Source: Cryptococcus deneoformans JEC21
Lineage: Eukaryota > Basidiomycota > Tremellomycetes > Tremellales > Cryptococcaceae
Length of the DNA stretch: 64,000 nt
Reading direction: 5' to 3'
NCBI RefSeq assembly: GCF_000091045.1
Contig: NC_006693.1
Location: 1,044,799 to 1,108,798 of the forward strand
In this document: positions 1 to 12,177 of the stretch, piece by piece
How positions within the stretch are numbered: the stretch's first letter is position 1
How the letters are laid out: each line of letters opens with the position of its first letter
The notes under the pieces: model-generated
Databases searched by the model: none
Told to the model about the DNA's origin: nothing
Seen by the model: the letters and a program-made list of their open reading frames with translations, nothing else
Translations under genes and position numbers: made by a program

Positions 1-768
1 TGCACTTGTACGTCGCACGCTACTGAGCGCTAGTTCAGGTCTGTCCAATGTGATCGTGATTCATTACGCTCCGATCGATGTCCGTCGAGGGGCTTGTGTC
101 GAGCGAGCCGAGGTCGTGATATTCAAGTTGTTCGTGTTTTGAATGGGATCAATTATTATCCGCTCTGCAGATCGCCTGCTGCCGCGATGGCATCTGGTTT
201 TGATCTTCGGCAGAATATCTGTCGGCTTCTTTTTGTTCTTTTTTGGCAGTACACAAAATATCAATCTTCTGCGTGCGTCCTCTTCCGTCGTTGTTCACTC
301 ATCGGCATGTATTCCTTCCTTCTTACTCTTTTATTCCTCAACCTGTCTTCTGGTCTCATCAGATCGTTGATACTATCATTTTCTCACTCTCTTCCGAATG
401 GAATACATATTGCAAGCTCGCACACACTCCCTAAAATTTGCATCAGTTCTTTTCTCGCCTTCGACAGACAGGTTTTTCGATCTCCTATTTATATTATAGC
501 ATGATGTTGGCTGGTGACATTTCCTATGACGAAGTAATGCATCCGCTTCAAAAGAAGTCAAGGATGTGATATGTAGAACAAGATATGGAGAAGTAATGTG
601 CGCAATTCGCCCAACTGCAATGAAATATCTGACTACGTGATACATGCAGAACCCTCTAAACACAGGGAATCTCAACCTATTAACAGGACAGAAATGTGGC
701 TACCGATACAGCTTCGTCTCCTTTTTCAGTCCTCGAGACGCGCCAACGCTACACTATAATAAAATTGT
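1..768. other. Gene-free left edge
   Basis: No coding signal is supported here. The reading frames present are short, low-complexity and lack recognisable motifs. The stretch would hold the 3' UTR and downstream sequence of the minus-strand transporter that ends at 769. The only notable element is a short repeat at 78-104 that recurs near 12.6 kb. Confidence 0.5.
78..104 (+). repeat. 27-bp copy of the arm of the 12.6-kb inverted repeat
   Basis: This 27-bp stretch, starting ATGTCCGTCGAGG and ending TGTCGAGC, is identical to 12670-12696. It is also the reverse complement of 12579-12605. The flanking bases do not match, so only the arm is shared. It may be a solo terminus of the same element, or one copy of a dispersed short repeat. 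It has the same orientation as the right arm of the inverted repeat. Confidence 0.8.
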
Positions 769-2907
769 CTAAACAGTCTCATGGTGCTGATCACGGTGTT
801 TGCCACTCTCACTCGTCCTTGACAATGCTCTTGTTATCATGTTGACGTGACTAGTCTTAGACTTTAGATGAGGGGCGGGTGCACGGCCAAGGATTTCTTC
901 AGCCTGCCTTGAACCAGCAGGAGGGATCTCCTCAGGGTGAAGGGAAACACGAACAGGGGAACGACCCTCTGTGTTGGCCTTGGCGAAGATGATATCCAAA
1001 TCTTCGAGACTGTATCGCTTGGTCTCTGCACGGAAAGTTAGCACTCCTTACAGGACGAGCTAGAGAAAAGGACGTACCAGGGAAGAACAAATAAACAGAA
1101 GGAAGGATAACGACTGCGTTGATGGCGGCGAAAAAGGCATATGTACCCCATCCGATGTTGGCGAACATGGGACCGGTAGCCATTACGACCATAAAGTTGA
1201 AGACCCAGTTGGAAGCGGTGGACAACGCATTGGCAGGGGCACGCACTCGAAGAGGTGTGACTTCAGCCGGATAAAGCCAGGTCATGCCAAGGTAACCGAC
1301 AGAGAACCAAGTGTTGAAGAGGAAAAGCATGAGAACAGAGAAGACTTGGGCAGTTTTGTTCGGGTTTTCCTCATCGGTCGAGAGATCATAGAGACCTGCA
1401 AGGATAGCCATAGTGGCAGCTTGGAACCCGGCCATCCAGAGCATAAGAGGACGACGACCAGCGCGTTCGACGATGGCAATGGCGATAAGAGAAGTGAGGA
1501 AGTAACAAGTACCGTTGACACCCGAAATGATTCGAGACATTACCGCACCGAGGCCGAGACCGGTCAACACAGAAGTAAGGTAATAGGTAATAAGGCTGAA
1601 TTCTGGTTAGCTTCAAAACTTTGAGTCATTTAGGGGCTTAAAACTCACTTAATTCCACAAATCTGTTGGAAACATTGAGCAGCCATACCGAGCAAAGTTC
1701 TCCTAAAGTGCTGAGACTTTCCGTGAGTGAAGATCTCGGAGAACTTGAAAGAACCAGAATTCTCCGCCGCGAGCGTGTCTGTGATACCATGGAAAGTGTT
1801 CATAACCTCTTGGTCGTCAACTGTAGTATTGGACAACGCAGCAAGAACCGCAAGAGATTCTGCATTTCTGCCCTTTGCCGCAAGCCATCGTGGAGATTCA
1901 GGGAGTCGGAAGGTGTACTATATGTGTATTATAAGCAGACGACGACATTAATCTTTTGCCAACATACCATGCAGATGATCATGACCAAGATGAACACAAT
2001 TTGGAACGCAATAGGAAATCGCCATGAAACGGATCCGGAGGTGAAGTAGAAGGCGAGATCCATCCTGAAGATGGATTAGCTATGCCTTCTGTCGTAAACC
2101 GGCATCACTCTTACCAATAAGAAACCATGATACCAAAGGCAATCAAAGAACCCTCTACAAGCACTAGCTGACCTCGTCGGTGGGGTTTGGAACATTCACT
2201 CTGATATGCGGGGACAGTAGAAGTCAAGAGACCGTTTCCGACACCTGTAACGACACGAGCTACGAGCATCATGGCGTAATCAACAGCGGCAGTCTGAAGG
2301 ATGGCACCGACAAGCATGATAAGACCACCGCTACGCATCGTCAATCTCGAGTCAAGTGACTATATTTCAGCTTGACTTACAGAGAGATGGTATGTCGACG
2401 ACCAAGTCGGTCGCCAATCCAAATACTTGAAATGGCACCCATCATACAACCGATCTCGTCTAGGGGAATAGTTAGGGAAAAGTCATGTGTACTGCGGAAC
2501 AATCCAAAACTCACAGATGGCCACCATAAATGACTGGAGGGTCGCTGTTCGGGATCCTTCGAAACCACCAGCGGTATTGGGGAACTGAGCTTCGAAAGAA
2601 GGGAGGGTTAAGAGACCAGACATAACACCTTGATCGTATCCGAAAAGGGTGAAACCGGTACCAGCGACAAAGGTTACCTGATAGGGAATGTTAGATGGTC
2701 GAAAGCATGAGTGACTTCCAGACTTACCATCCAAGTCAACCCCTTGCCAGAAACCCTAGATGGTGAGACATCCCGAGCGGCTTGAATATCTTCTTCTGAT
2801 AATCGGAAACCGTTGCTGGATAATATTGTCGCATTGTCGGCGTCCGATAGATGTTCGGGCCTCGCATGTTTCTCATGGACAACGTTGGTTGGGTCAACGG
2901 TAGACAT
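769..2907 (-). CDS. MFS sugar transporter
   Basis: Predicted plasma-membrane sugar permease of the major facilitator superfamily (Sugar_tr family), about 597 residues. The model has eight exons: 2728-2907, 2515-2677, 2381-2459, 2115-2345, 1968-2064, 1649-1917, 1078-1595 and 769-1025. All junctions keep frame with GT/AG ends. Family landmarks seen in order are FGYDQGV in TM1, DRLGRR in the loop after TM2, a PESPRWL motif before the central loop, QQICGIN in TM7, ERAGRRP after TM8, and FFPETKRYSLEDLD after TM12. The roughly 70-residue N-terminus and 70-residue C-terminus are hydrophilic and presumably cytosolic. The substrate cannot be read from sequence; hexose, pentose and disaccharide porters all share these motifs. 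It lies head-to-tail downstream of a Zn2Cys6 regulator and a lactonase gene, which suggests a role in the same catabolic module. Confidence 0.92.
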
Positions 2908-4969
2908 GTTTCTATTTGATACAATGAGTAAAGGGGTCTGAGACGACGATCGCTACAGTAGTTTGGCTAGCAGTTTATGTCTAGTGTACGTAAAGAACAG
3001 ACAAAGGTTCGTCTTGCCTCGCCTTATATAGCTTTCGCTGATGGCCCGCCCCAGCTCGGCTGCAAAACCTGGTCATGCCGGCAAAATAAATAACCTCTCT
3101 GTTGTCTTTGCTTCTGGTGCAAAATCGAAAGGCAAAGTTGGGTGCTTTGAGCATATTACACCTCTATTCGTACTCTCTTTCCGGCTACCGTCCCGAAGCT
3201 ATCAATAGCCGACTCTGCCCGTATGCTTCGTTGCCGTTGCCGAAATGATCCTGAACTGATAAAATGTTGATCCAATTTTAACGGCCAAAGTCATACCATC
3301 AGCGCATCGCTTGTCAACTGTCGACGTAGTAAGAAGATGCAAGGCGAGGGATAGGCGAACACCCGGACAAAACAACCTTCAGAGGAACGCTCGTTAATTC
3401 AGGGAGCTAAAAGAGGGGCAAGCGTGGGGCCATGCTGCGTCTCCTTGGGGGGGCGCGTGGGGTTCAAAAATATATCTAAGATGATGTCATGATAAGATTC
3501 AGGAGGCGGGGGAGAAATAGATATATGTCATCAGTGGCCGACAGCACCAACAACCCTAATGCTACATCATATATGCTTGGCAACAACAACACAAGCAAAT
3601 GCCGAAGAACAAGAAAAGTGACATACGAACGACAAACGATCCCAAGAAAGCTCGAGCTCGTGAAAAAATAATTGACAAAGACTTCTTCCGACCCCATCTG
3701 ATCCGAACAGCTCATAATGTTTGACTGAGCGAATTGCCGAATGATAAGTAAGTTCGGAGATCGCAGAACGTAAGAGGCCGGCGTGCAGCGACGGATTCTA
3801 GTCGTTTTTTTAGCTTCACGGAGACAAGCAACCATTAAACCATTAAAGGCCATCTAAAAATCGCCGAGTCCAGACAGAGCGAAGGCAGAAGCTTTAAGCC
3901 AGGATAACTACTAGTATAAGACGCAGAGCAGGAACTGTAATACTTGTATACGGTATATGTACGGCGTTCTGAGTATCATCACCTAATGGATTTTATTAAC
4001 TATGATGGTGAGGTATAGACGTCCCACTACTTCAATAATTTAATAAAGCATATGGGAACGACTACGAAGGAGGAGGAGAAACGAGCTCCGACAGAGGGAA
4101 GGGAGGAACGAACGTAACACGCTCGCAATATGGTAGGTGATAGATAAGTGGCAAATGACAAGACGGCAACAAATAGACGACCGAAGAAGGTTACTTTAGG
4201 AGATCAAGGACGACCCTGCCTGTCGAGGGGCTAAGAAAAGAAGCAATATGTATTTGTTTCTAATAAGGAGATGTAAGCTCTCTATATACACCTATATTAT
4301 CTACTGTACTTGAAAGGAAAAGAGGACATGGGACGGGAGACCCAAGAGTAGTACAACACATTCCGAGGAGCAAAAGACAGAAAGCACGCAGGAGAGCCTG
4401 CTGAAGATAGAGAACGATAACGATAACAAAGATGTTTTTTTTTTTTTTGATACTGTCAGAAGGCAGGTATCGAAGTAGGCTCGCGTTAGTCTGTGTGCTT
4501 AATCTTTGCGCCGACCCAAGTTGATTGTAAAAAATGCATATACGGTATTTTTGGATGCACGGACCTGAGCTCAGTCCAATGATACAGGTTTGAAAGCCGT
4601 ACGATGAGTTTTAACCGAGTAATACGGAATTGAAAACACATAGAAAGTGGGACGTCGGGAGTACTGGTTGCCCGCTAACGCGAGCGAAGATGGATGGACA
4701 AATGAAGACGCCCAATAATGAAAAAAAGTCCAAGCCGGGAAATCAGATCTGAGGCCCCGACAAAATGCAAAAAATGACGACGCTGAAGGCTGAAATAACT
4801 TCGAATTGGAGAACAGAAGACGACAGGACGAGAAACGGAAAACGAATGGAACCTCATTTTTGTAGGAAGAGGAATTGCATACATCATAGATAAAAAAATC
4901 CCAAATTCTCTAATAAATTATGATTGACGATGGTACGTTGCTACTATATCTACCCGCCTTCATCAGAAG
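2908..4969. other. Intergenic region, transporter promoter and regulator 3' end
   Basis: About 2 kb with no supported gene. It should contain the promoter of the transporter starting at 2907 and the 3' UTR of the regulator ending at 4970. A 14-nt T run lies at 4435-4448. A 125-codon minus-strand frame at 3476-3853 has no family motif and looks fortuitous. Confidence 0.5.
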
Positions 4970-7900
4970 CTATCGATTACCGGAGCTCCCCTCTCCTGCT
5001 AAGGCATCCCAATCCCACCAATTCACAGACTGGAGATGGATATCAGCACAACCTCAAGCAGGGTTCGAGATTAACTCACGGAAGGTTCAACGTTCCCCAT
5101 CACAGGCTGCTGTCCCGCAAAAGTCTCGTGCAACATTCGCGGATCCCAGAACTGATGAAGCTGTGCAAGAAGAGCACTGTCAGTCTATGATAACAAGTCC
5201 TCCAACACTACTTACAAGAACGTCTGTCGATGCATTGATAGGGTTATTCGAAGACGAACTGAGGTGATCCATGGCTATACCTCCTCCACCACCGCTTCCA
5301 TCCCCTCCGAAATGCTGCTGCAGTGCCTGCGTAATCGTCTGTGTGACCGAAGTACCAGGAGAAGGCGTATGGTTTGCCTGACTGCTCGCCATGGGGGAGA
5401 TTGTAGTAGCCTTTTGCGTGCCCCTTGTAGCCCTATGGATCAACCTTGTTCTCCAACCCAATAATTCTATATCCTCATCCCCTTCATTGCCCGTATGCAT
5501 TGACGCCATGGCTTCTGTGGCTGCATCGGGAGGGTTTTGGTTCATCTTGGTATGGGCTCTGTGGCGTAAACGGAGGAGCCATTGCAGATTCTTGGCGAGA
5601 CGGGTAGAAGCGTGACTTTGGACGACAGAGGTGTAGAGGGTGATACATGCGTCGATTTGGGAGAGTGCAAATGTGGCCATGGGGTTGTGAGGCGTCTGGA
5701 GGATAAGAGTACCCATGCAAACTGCAGAGTTGAAAGCATGATACTACAAAAGATGAGGATTAGTATGGCCATGGGCTACCACCGGAAACTCTACTTGCCC
5801 ATAAGAACCAATGTCGGGCGGATATGTACGGGTGCAAAGCATAGATGGTGGACACAAGCTGAATGATACACTGGACTGATGTTAACGGGCGGCGAACACA
5901 TCGGGTTTTTCACTCACGTTACACCGCTCGACTACAGAGAGATAAGATTGACCATATATGGATCTCGTAGGATCCGATAATCTCTCATGTAACGCCTTTG
6001 CAAAGTATGGCCGATGAAGGAACAGTATAGTCTCGGAAATGTTGATATACAATGTGAATTGCTATTCCACAAGAATTAATCCAGATGCCACACGTTTTAA
6101 GAGGCAACAGACCTGGAAAGTGCGGTGAAGGTCTCTCTTTGAGATTTCGGGACTGTCTCTTACCGCCTGAGTTGGGTCAGGGTAAATAGAAGGCAATGCT
6201 AGAAGAGCTGTTCGGCAACGGAGATGGTAAGGTACTTGATGTTCAAAATCACATCTAGAGCAGGTCAGCCAATCCCTTACGTTAACCGACGGAGAAGCTC
6301 ACAGATGCTCATGCAAGGTTGTCACCGTGTCATACGAGGGTGGGTTTACCTTCATCGCAAGATCCAAAATCCTAGGCAAAGTAAGCGACTCAGGCTCATC
6401 ACTAAGTAATACAAGAAGGCAATTTACGCTCCAGATATCTTGACTAGCTCAAACTTCAAAGTCCAGAAACCTTTCTCCTGATTCTGCACTTCTTGTCTGG
6501 GGATAATAAATTCAGGATCCTCAGAAGGGAAACAAGTATCAATATAGTCTGGTGGGATGGAGCTCCTATACGGCCCCTTCTTTAGGGATTGCAGCTTGAA
6601 CTGGACGAAATGTCAACTCACGGTCGGGAGAAGCAGTTAGCTTGAAGAACATCAGCGGCATGAGATTCCCAGAAGACTCGACTGATATATAGTGTCAGCC
6701 GAGCTGTACGAAAGAGATATAAACTCTCATAACCTACCGACGCTCTTCTACGATCTCGGGTGTCAAGTTCCACCTGGCACCGTCTCGATGTAAGCCCATC
6801 TATTTCAATATCAGCATTGTAAACCTCCAAGATTGCGAGGTACACTCACCCCTTGTATCAATCGCATAGCTAAACCCCAGAGAGGCCATGCGGAATCTCC
6901 ATTCCTTCCTTTCTCGGTTTCTAGATGAAAATGAGCCATGACGTGCTTATACTTTGTCAGTATCGCTTCCTGCGATTTAGCCCAAGGGTCGCTTACCAAA
7001 GCCATAACACCGGTGGTCGTACAATGAACCATGAACTCTCCTTTTGCGAGACAAATTTTGGACAAGGTCGAGTACTCTTCAGCGATGGGGTCGTTTGGCG
7101 GCAATTCGAGGTTATGCAAAGCTCCCATTGCCAAGAGGATGTACAGAAGAGCAAGCTCCTGTGCACCAACATTTCTATTTACAGACATCTCTCTTTTGTA
7201 AGCACGATCGAATATGGGCTGGAATGTTTGCCGCGGGACAACGTTGTAACTTTAATTAGACATCAGCTTCAATGGATCAGGCTACGACGTAAAACTTACT
7301 GCCAAGCAAAGTAACGGTAGTAAGATTCTGCCAGGACACTCGCCTCATGTCGAGGAGGGAGGTGATTGAGAATGGTTTGAGTGCTGACGCTGGGGGAGAT
7401 GACATCAAACGGGAATATACCGCCCTGATCAAGCATTACAGGAGCTCGGACAGGGCACTGTCGTTGAGAGGGGGAGGGCGCTCGAGAAGCTCCGGGTGTA
7501 TCGCTAAGGTCTTGGGCTTCTTGTATCTCTTGATCCTTGAGCCATTCACTGGCAGCGGTAGGACCAAGATACTTGGACCCGCCACCATGCGAAAGCACTA
7601 AGGTTCCGAAACTTTGCTCTTGCTGTGCCGGATCACTTCTCACAGAAGATACAGTTGAAATATGATGATGAGATAATGAAGGATGAGGGCCAGCAGCCCA
7701 AGTCTGTCGATAATCATCTGCACTTGTGTTGAAGTCGAAATGCACCCGACTAAGCTCCGGGGGGGATACCATCGTCATACTCCCATAAGTAGGAGTCGGA
7801 TTTGATATGGGATTGGCTGGGATAGGATGGACATCTTCGGCAAGATGAGAGGTCTGGGACTGAATCTGAGAAGAATTTATCGCGGCTGCGATGGGTTGAT

Positions 7901-8804
7901 TCCCGGGAATTGGTTGTGATGCTGGAGATCGGGAACGACGAACATTTACAGATGCTGTTCTCTCCTTTTGCGCTTCATTTTGATCGTGAGGGGGTGAAGT
8001 CATCTGAACACTGCTCCGTCGATTTATAGCATCTTCTTCAATAGTATCGCTTTTGCTTCGTGGTCGGTTCGCCATTTCGTTGTCGTTGCTATTGTTGTCG
8101 TTGCTCGTAGAGGCGGGAAGAGAGACACCGTGTTGTGTCAAGAGGCTCTCTACAGCTTCGAGTCGTTTCCGAAGCTCGACGGAATCTTCAGAGTTTCCTT
8201 TGACAGTCTGCTTGGACCCGTTAGGGCAGAGCTCTTGACATCCTCGACGGGTACAGTTGGAACAAGGAACTAAAGACGATAGGTTTCATGAGCGCAAGGA
8301 CAGGAGACCGATTAGGGGCAAGCACTCGATAACAAATACGCCTCCATCACACCATCTTCATACGAATAAACAGATTCGAGGTCGGCTTTGAGGGATATGG
8401 GGAGCCCCGATGGGATCACCCTCTCTCACCAGTTATCATACTAAAATGTCCGGGTCAAAGTCGAGAGATGGCGATCAACCCAATCAAACCACTACCATCA
8501 GGCGGATTTGGGTATGATATCTGACTTTAATGGTCTTATTTCCGACTTTTGGGAAGGTGTGTCCTTTGGATAACCTTACACTCACCTTGTCTGTCACACT
8601 TTAGCTTCAATCTCCGACATTCTACGTAAAATCAGTCCTATACATTCCGATGGTTACACGGGATTTAAACCGACCTGCGCAACTGTACAACTGTCTCTGC
8701 CGTCGTTTCTTTTTGGGAGGCGGATTTTGCGTGTTGTTATCCCGATTGTCGGGCTCTAGTGTTGAATCGTCGGTCGGGTTTTCTTTTGGATCACGGGATG
8801 ACAT
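4970..8804 (-). CDS. Zn2Cys6 fungal transcription factor
   Basis: Nuclear zinc-cluster regulator. After a basic, KKKRRQRQ-containing N-terminus, a binuclear cluster spans roughly residues 42-70 with spacing C-x2-C-x6-C-x5-C-x2-C-x8-C, ending CQELCPNG as is common in basidiomycetes. The cluster is assembled over three exons (splices near 8672 and 8589). A Ser/Pro/Gln-rich linker follows (about 7300-8140). The fungal-specific middle homology domain (PF04082) then shows MGLHRDGARWNLTPE followed by RRVFWES (about 6650-6790). The C-terminus is spliced and probably ends in WWDWDALAGEG at 4970; an alternative is reading through the last donor to a stop near 5085. Target genes are unknown. Its position between a sugar transporter and a lactonase/dehydrogenase pair suggests it is a pathway-specific regulator. 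Exon borders between 5700 and 7300 are only partly resolved. Confidence 0.85.
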
Positions 8805-9310
8805 GGCGGGTCGATTTTGGGAGTGCCGGAAGAATTAGAGGTAGTGTTGATACAAACGGTGAAAGAGAAGAATTAATTAATGGAGAACATAGAGAAAGAT
8901 AGATAGAGAACAAGGATAAAATGACCATGGCGGATGGTGGCCTGCTGCAGCTGAGCGCCGTCTGTTTTCTGCGGCGACATCGCTGCCGCCGACCCCTTAG
9001 AGGCCCCGCATACGTGCAAGAAGTACGTCGAAGCCACCCGTGCCTTAATCATCGGCTTATTCGGCTTCCTTACCCGGTCGGGCCGCCTATCGTCTAAACA
9101 ACAAACAAGCAAGAGAAAAATCGCAAGTTGACAGATTCTTATAAAAAGGTAAGGTAAAACATAAATGGTAAATTTAAAATGAACTATTTATAACACTTCC
9201 TGCACAAATGAACAAGCAGAGGACAAAATGGAAAAATGATTTACCACAAAACTTCATAGGAACGGAGAGAATGATGATTCATATACAACTATTTCTTCCA
9301 TGTCATTACT
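8805..9310. other. Intergenic, regulator promoter
   Basis: About 500 bp between the start of the zinc-cluster gene and the stop of the lactonase gene, both on the minus strand. It holds the regulator promoter and the lactonase 3' UTR. I see no further gene. Confidence 0.5.
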
Positions 9311-10518
9311 CTATTTGTTGGGAATGGTACCCTTGAACCTGCCTCGCTCAATTCCCCTGAATCCAAGGCCCTTCACAACGAACAAATCGCCACCGTTCTT
9401 ACGGTCGGGAAGGTTATCGCCGATGTAGTCAGAGGCGGCCGAAGTAACATAGAGTTCGTCAAGGTTTTCACCTACGTGTAGATCAGTACCACTGCTGAGC
9501 CCAATGCCTTATACTCGACTTACCGCCAAAGATGCAACAGGTAATGTGCCAAGCAGTAGGGAAGTCAATCTCGACATCAATCTCGCCGTCAGGCGTAAGG
9601 CGCAAGACCTTTCCTGAAGCCCACCGACATGTCCAGATACCGCCTTCAGAATCCATGCACATGCCATCAGGTTCACCGTAGCCGTCAAAGTTGGAGAAAA
9701 CTCGGCGGTTGCTGAGCTTCCCCGTCGTCTACCGAAAAGAGTTAACGAATCTTCAAATCAGGGTGTCTTGCACATACAATGTCGTAGTCGAACTTCGCAA
9801 TTTCTTTGATCCAGCTGTCTGTGAAATAGCTATTAAGGATAGCTTAGAATGTTTCTGTTATGTGGTATTGCTTCATACTTACAAAGTCTTTGCGTCTTCA
9901 GTCCATCCCATACCATTCGTACAAGTGATCCCATCAAGAATCAACGGAGCACTGTAGCTCCCATCTTTTTCCGCTTGCAGAGAGTACATCTTCCCATTTT
10001 TGCTACCGTGCTCGAATCCCAATGTACCGGCTAAAAATCGCCCAGCGGGGTCTACAGCACCATCGTTGAATCGCTTTTCCCTGCAGTTGAGACTGGCACC
10101 AGAGGAAATAGGGATAAGCGACTGCTTGGAAGAAGTCGGTGGGAAGGGAAGGCTGTCAAAGGAAATGTAGGCGAAACCATCTTCAACAGCAGCAATCAAC
10201 TATTTTGAATTAGTTGATCTTCATGGATGAGTGTGCGACTACCGACTCACACCCTCTCCATTCTCGAGGGATGCCAAAGCAGTGACCTTCTTGTCAAATG
10301 ACTCATATCCATACTTGCCAGAAGACGGCTCGTAGGTGTAGAGCTTATATTGATCAATGTCGACGAAATAGAGACGCTGAGTCCTGGTATCCCAGACGCA
10401 GCCTGCACGCCAGAGACATTAAGCAGTTGACCATACTAAATACAAATGATCGCTCACCTTCGCCTAAAGTACCGTTAAGCTGGAGGAGGGGCTTGTCGAC
10501 GACGAACTTCTTGAACAT
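9311..10518 (-). CDS. SMP-30/gluconolactonase-like lactonase
   Basis: Member of the SMP-30/gluconolactonase/LRE family (PF08450), six-bladed propeller hydrolases that open sugar lactones with a bound divalent metal. The start at 10518 (MFKKFVV) places the LGEGCVWD motif near residue 18, as usual for the family. LGEG carries the metal-binding Glu; EKRFNDGAVDPAGRF supplies the Asn/Asp pair; the YFTDS motif carries the third acidic ligand. These are followed by EPDGMCMDSEGGIW and a C-terminal ESPRFKGT-like end. Several short introns interrupt it, for example after LGEG and NGEG. It has no signal peptide and is probably cytosolic. It diverges from a short-chain dehydrogenase over a shared 544-bp region; a dehydrogenase forming a lactone and a lactonase opening it is a common metabolic pair. 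Close alternatives are regucalcin-like proteins without sugar specificity. Confidence 0.88.
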
Positions 10519-11062
10519 TATGCTTGCAATTGGCTTTTGCGAGATGGAACGTATTGATGAAGAAAAGGATAATTGGAATCGGGGTATCAAGTGCTTCCGA
10601 TGCGGATGCCCGTTTGTTCTCCGACCGCGACAGGCGCTGAGCAAGTATCGAAGAAACGCATGTACAACCTCCACTATCTAATCTCCTTGATCTCACCAAA
10701 ACCCGAACGTGGACATTTGGAAAATGCCTTAATCCCGGTCGGAACGGTGTTATTCTTATTACGTAAGCTATGATATGGTCCACCCGACGCGCTGTTTTTT
10801 CCTCCGTTCATCTTACCTACGTACGTACATCGAATTATAACTCTAGGTCGGACAAATGAAACGGACAATGAGGCAAAGCAGTAGGCGATGGCGGTCCGAT
10901 ACAGGATCTTTTTGGCGGCTGACCTTGGTCCACAGATTGTCTATAAAATGGGCTAGCTCAGAAGGTAGCAAAGTTCTCCCATTCAGCATCTTAAGTGTCT
11001 CTCGGTATTCCACGACTTTAACTTCCAACAACTTTCACAACCAAATTCACAGAAATTTCAAA
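10519..11062. promoter_or_regulatory. Shared divergent promoter, lactonase and dehydrogenase
   Basis: This 544-bp intergenic stretch separates the start codons of the minus-strand lactonase and the plus-strand dehydrogenase. Head-to-head arrangement makes joint control likely; this is inference. An alternating TACGTACGTAC run lies near 10816. No gene is supported inside it, although the reading frame extends upstream of the lactonase start. Confidence 0.5.
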
Positions 11063-12177
11063 ATGAAGCTCGAAGGAAAGGGTTCGTATAGCTCGTACCA
11101 ATTCCCAATCAATGCTCATGGTCAATTACTCTAGCTTTCGTTGTCACTGGTGGCTGTGGTTCTATCGGTGGCACTGCCGCTAAGCATATCATTGCCAGAG
11201 GCGGTATTGCTCTGGTAAGTGGCTTTCATATTTCAATAATATTCCAAGCCAACTTTTTGGCAGATCTTCGACGTTCTCCCCGAGGAAGCTGGTCAGGCCA
11301 AGGTTAAGGAGTACCATGCCGAGCGTGCTTTCTACTTCAAGGCCGACATCACCAACGTCGAGGTCTTCTCCGCCTGCATTGATGCCGCCTTGAAGGTTAT
11401 CCCCAAGGGCTCTCTCTTCGGTGGTGTCCATTGTGCTGCTATTGCGCCCGGCCGACCTTGGGACCAAAAGTTGAAGAATTCTATCGCTGTAAGCTTGATT
11501 CTTCGACAGTATGCAGTCTTCGGTTTTACTAATAATCTCACTTCCAGCACTTCCAAAAGGTCATGCATGTCAACTCTTACGGTACCTTCCTTGTCGACGC
11601 CTGTATTGCCGACGCTATTAACTCCCAGTACCCGGACGAGGGACCTTTCGGCCCCCGAGTTAAGGAGGAGCGAGGCTGCATCGTGAACATTGCGTCTGTT
11701 GTCGCCAAGCCTGTCCCTGCCCGATGCTTGACCTACGGTGTCAGCAAGGGTGAGTTCTGATCCTTTATTAGCAATATCAACATCAAACTAATGTGCCATG
11801 CAGCTACAGTCTTGGGTATCAGCAGCGGTATTGCCGACTTCCTCGGCCCCTACGGTATCCGAGTCAACTCTGTTAGCCCTGCTGTCGTTGCTTCCTCTCT
11901 TATGGGCCCCGACCGAATCGTGAGTTTTTCCGTATCGCACGTATATGTTCGCCATAGACCGACATGGTTATAGCCCTACTTCGAGTCTGAGCTCGAGGCC
12001 GCCGCCATCTACCCTCGCCGACTCTCCCAGCCCGACGAAGTCGCTCAGGGTATTGTCTACCTTCTGGAGAACTCTATGATGAACGACTTTGAGCTCAGGG
12101 TCGACGGTGGCTGGAGAGGTAGTAGCAACTGGGGCGGCCCCCACGACCCCCGATCCAACGCTCCTTCTCTTGAATAA
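11063..12177 (+). CDS. Short-chain dehydrogenase/reductase
   Basis: NAD(P)-dependent oxidoreductase of the classical SDR family, 281 residues after splicing. The first exon is only 19 nt (11063-11081) and the second begins at 11135. The nucleotide-binding glycine motif TGGCGSIGG is at residues 11-19. Asn117 (VNSYG), Ser158 (NIASVV), Tyr171 and Lys175 (YGVSK) form the catalytic tetrad with the normal S-x12-Y spacing. RVNSVSP and a C-terminal FELRVDGGW close the fold. The overall pattern resembles 3-hydroxyacyl-CoA dehydrogenase type-2-like SDRs, but substrate class cannot be fixed from sequence. It is cytosolic, with no targeting signal seen. It diverges from the lactonase gene, so oxidation of a cyclic sugar or polyol is a reasonable guess. 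Confidence 0.9.

Noticed and set aside
3476..3853. Minus-strand open frame of 125 codons
   Set aside because: Hydrophobic C-terminal half but no family pattern; intergenic AT-rich sequence.
4435..4448. 14-nt T run as a Pol III terminator
   Set aside because: No tRNA or other Pol III promoter boxes are visible upstream; simple homopolymer in a 3' region.
10519..10674. Upstream extension of the lactonase frame as a mitochondrial presequence
   Set aside because: The frame stays open for 52 more codons, but the family normally starts shortly before LGEG and the extension has no clear amphipathic targeting helix.
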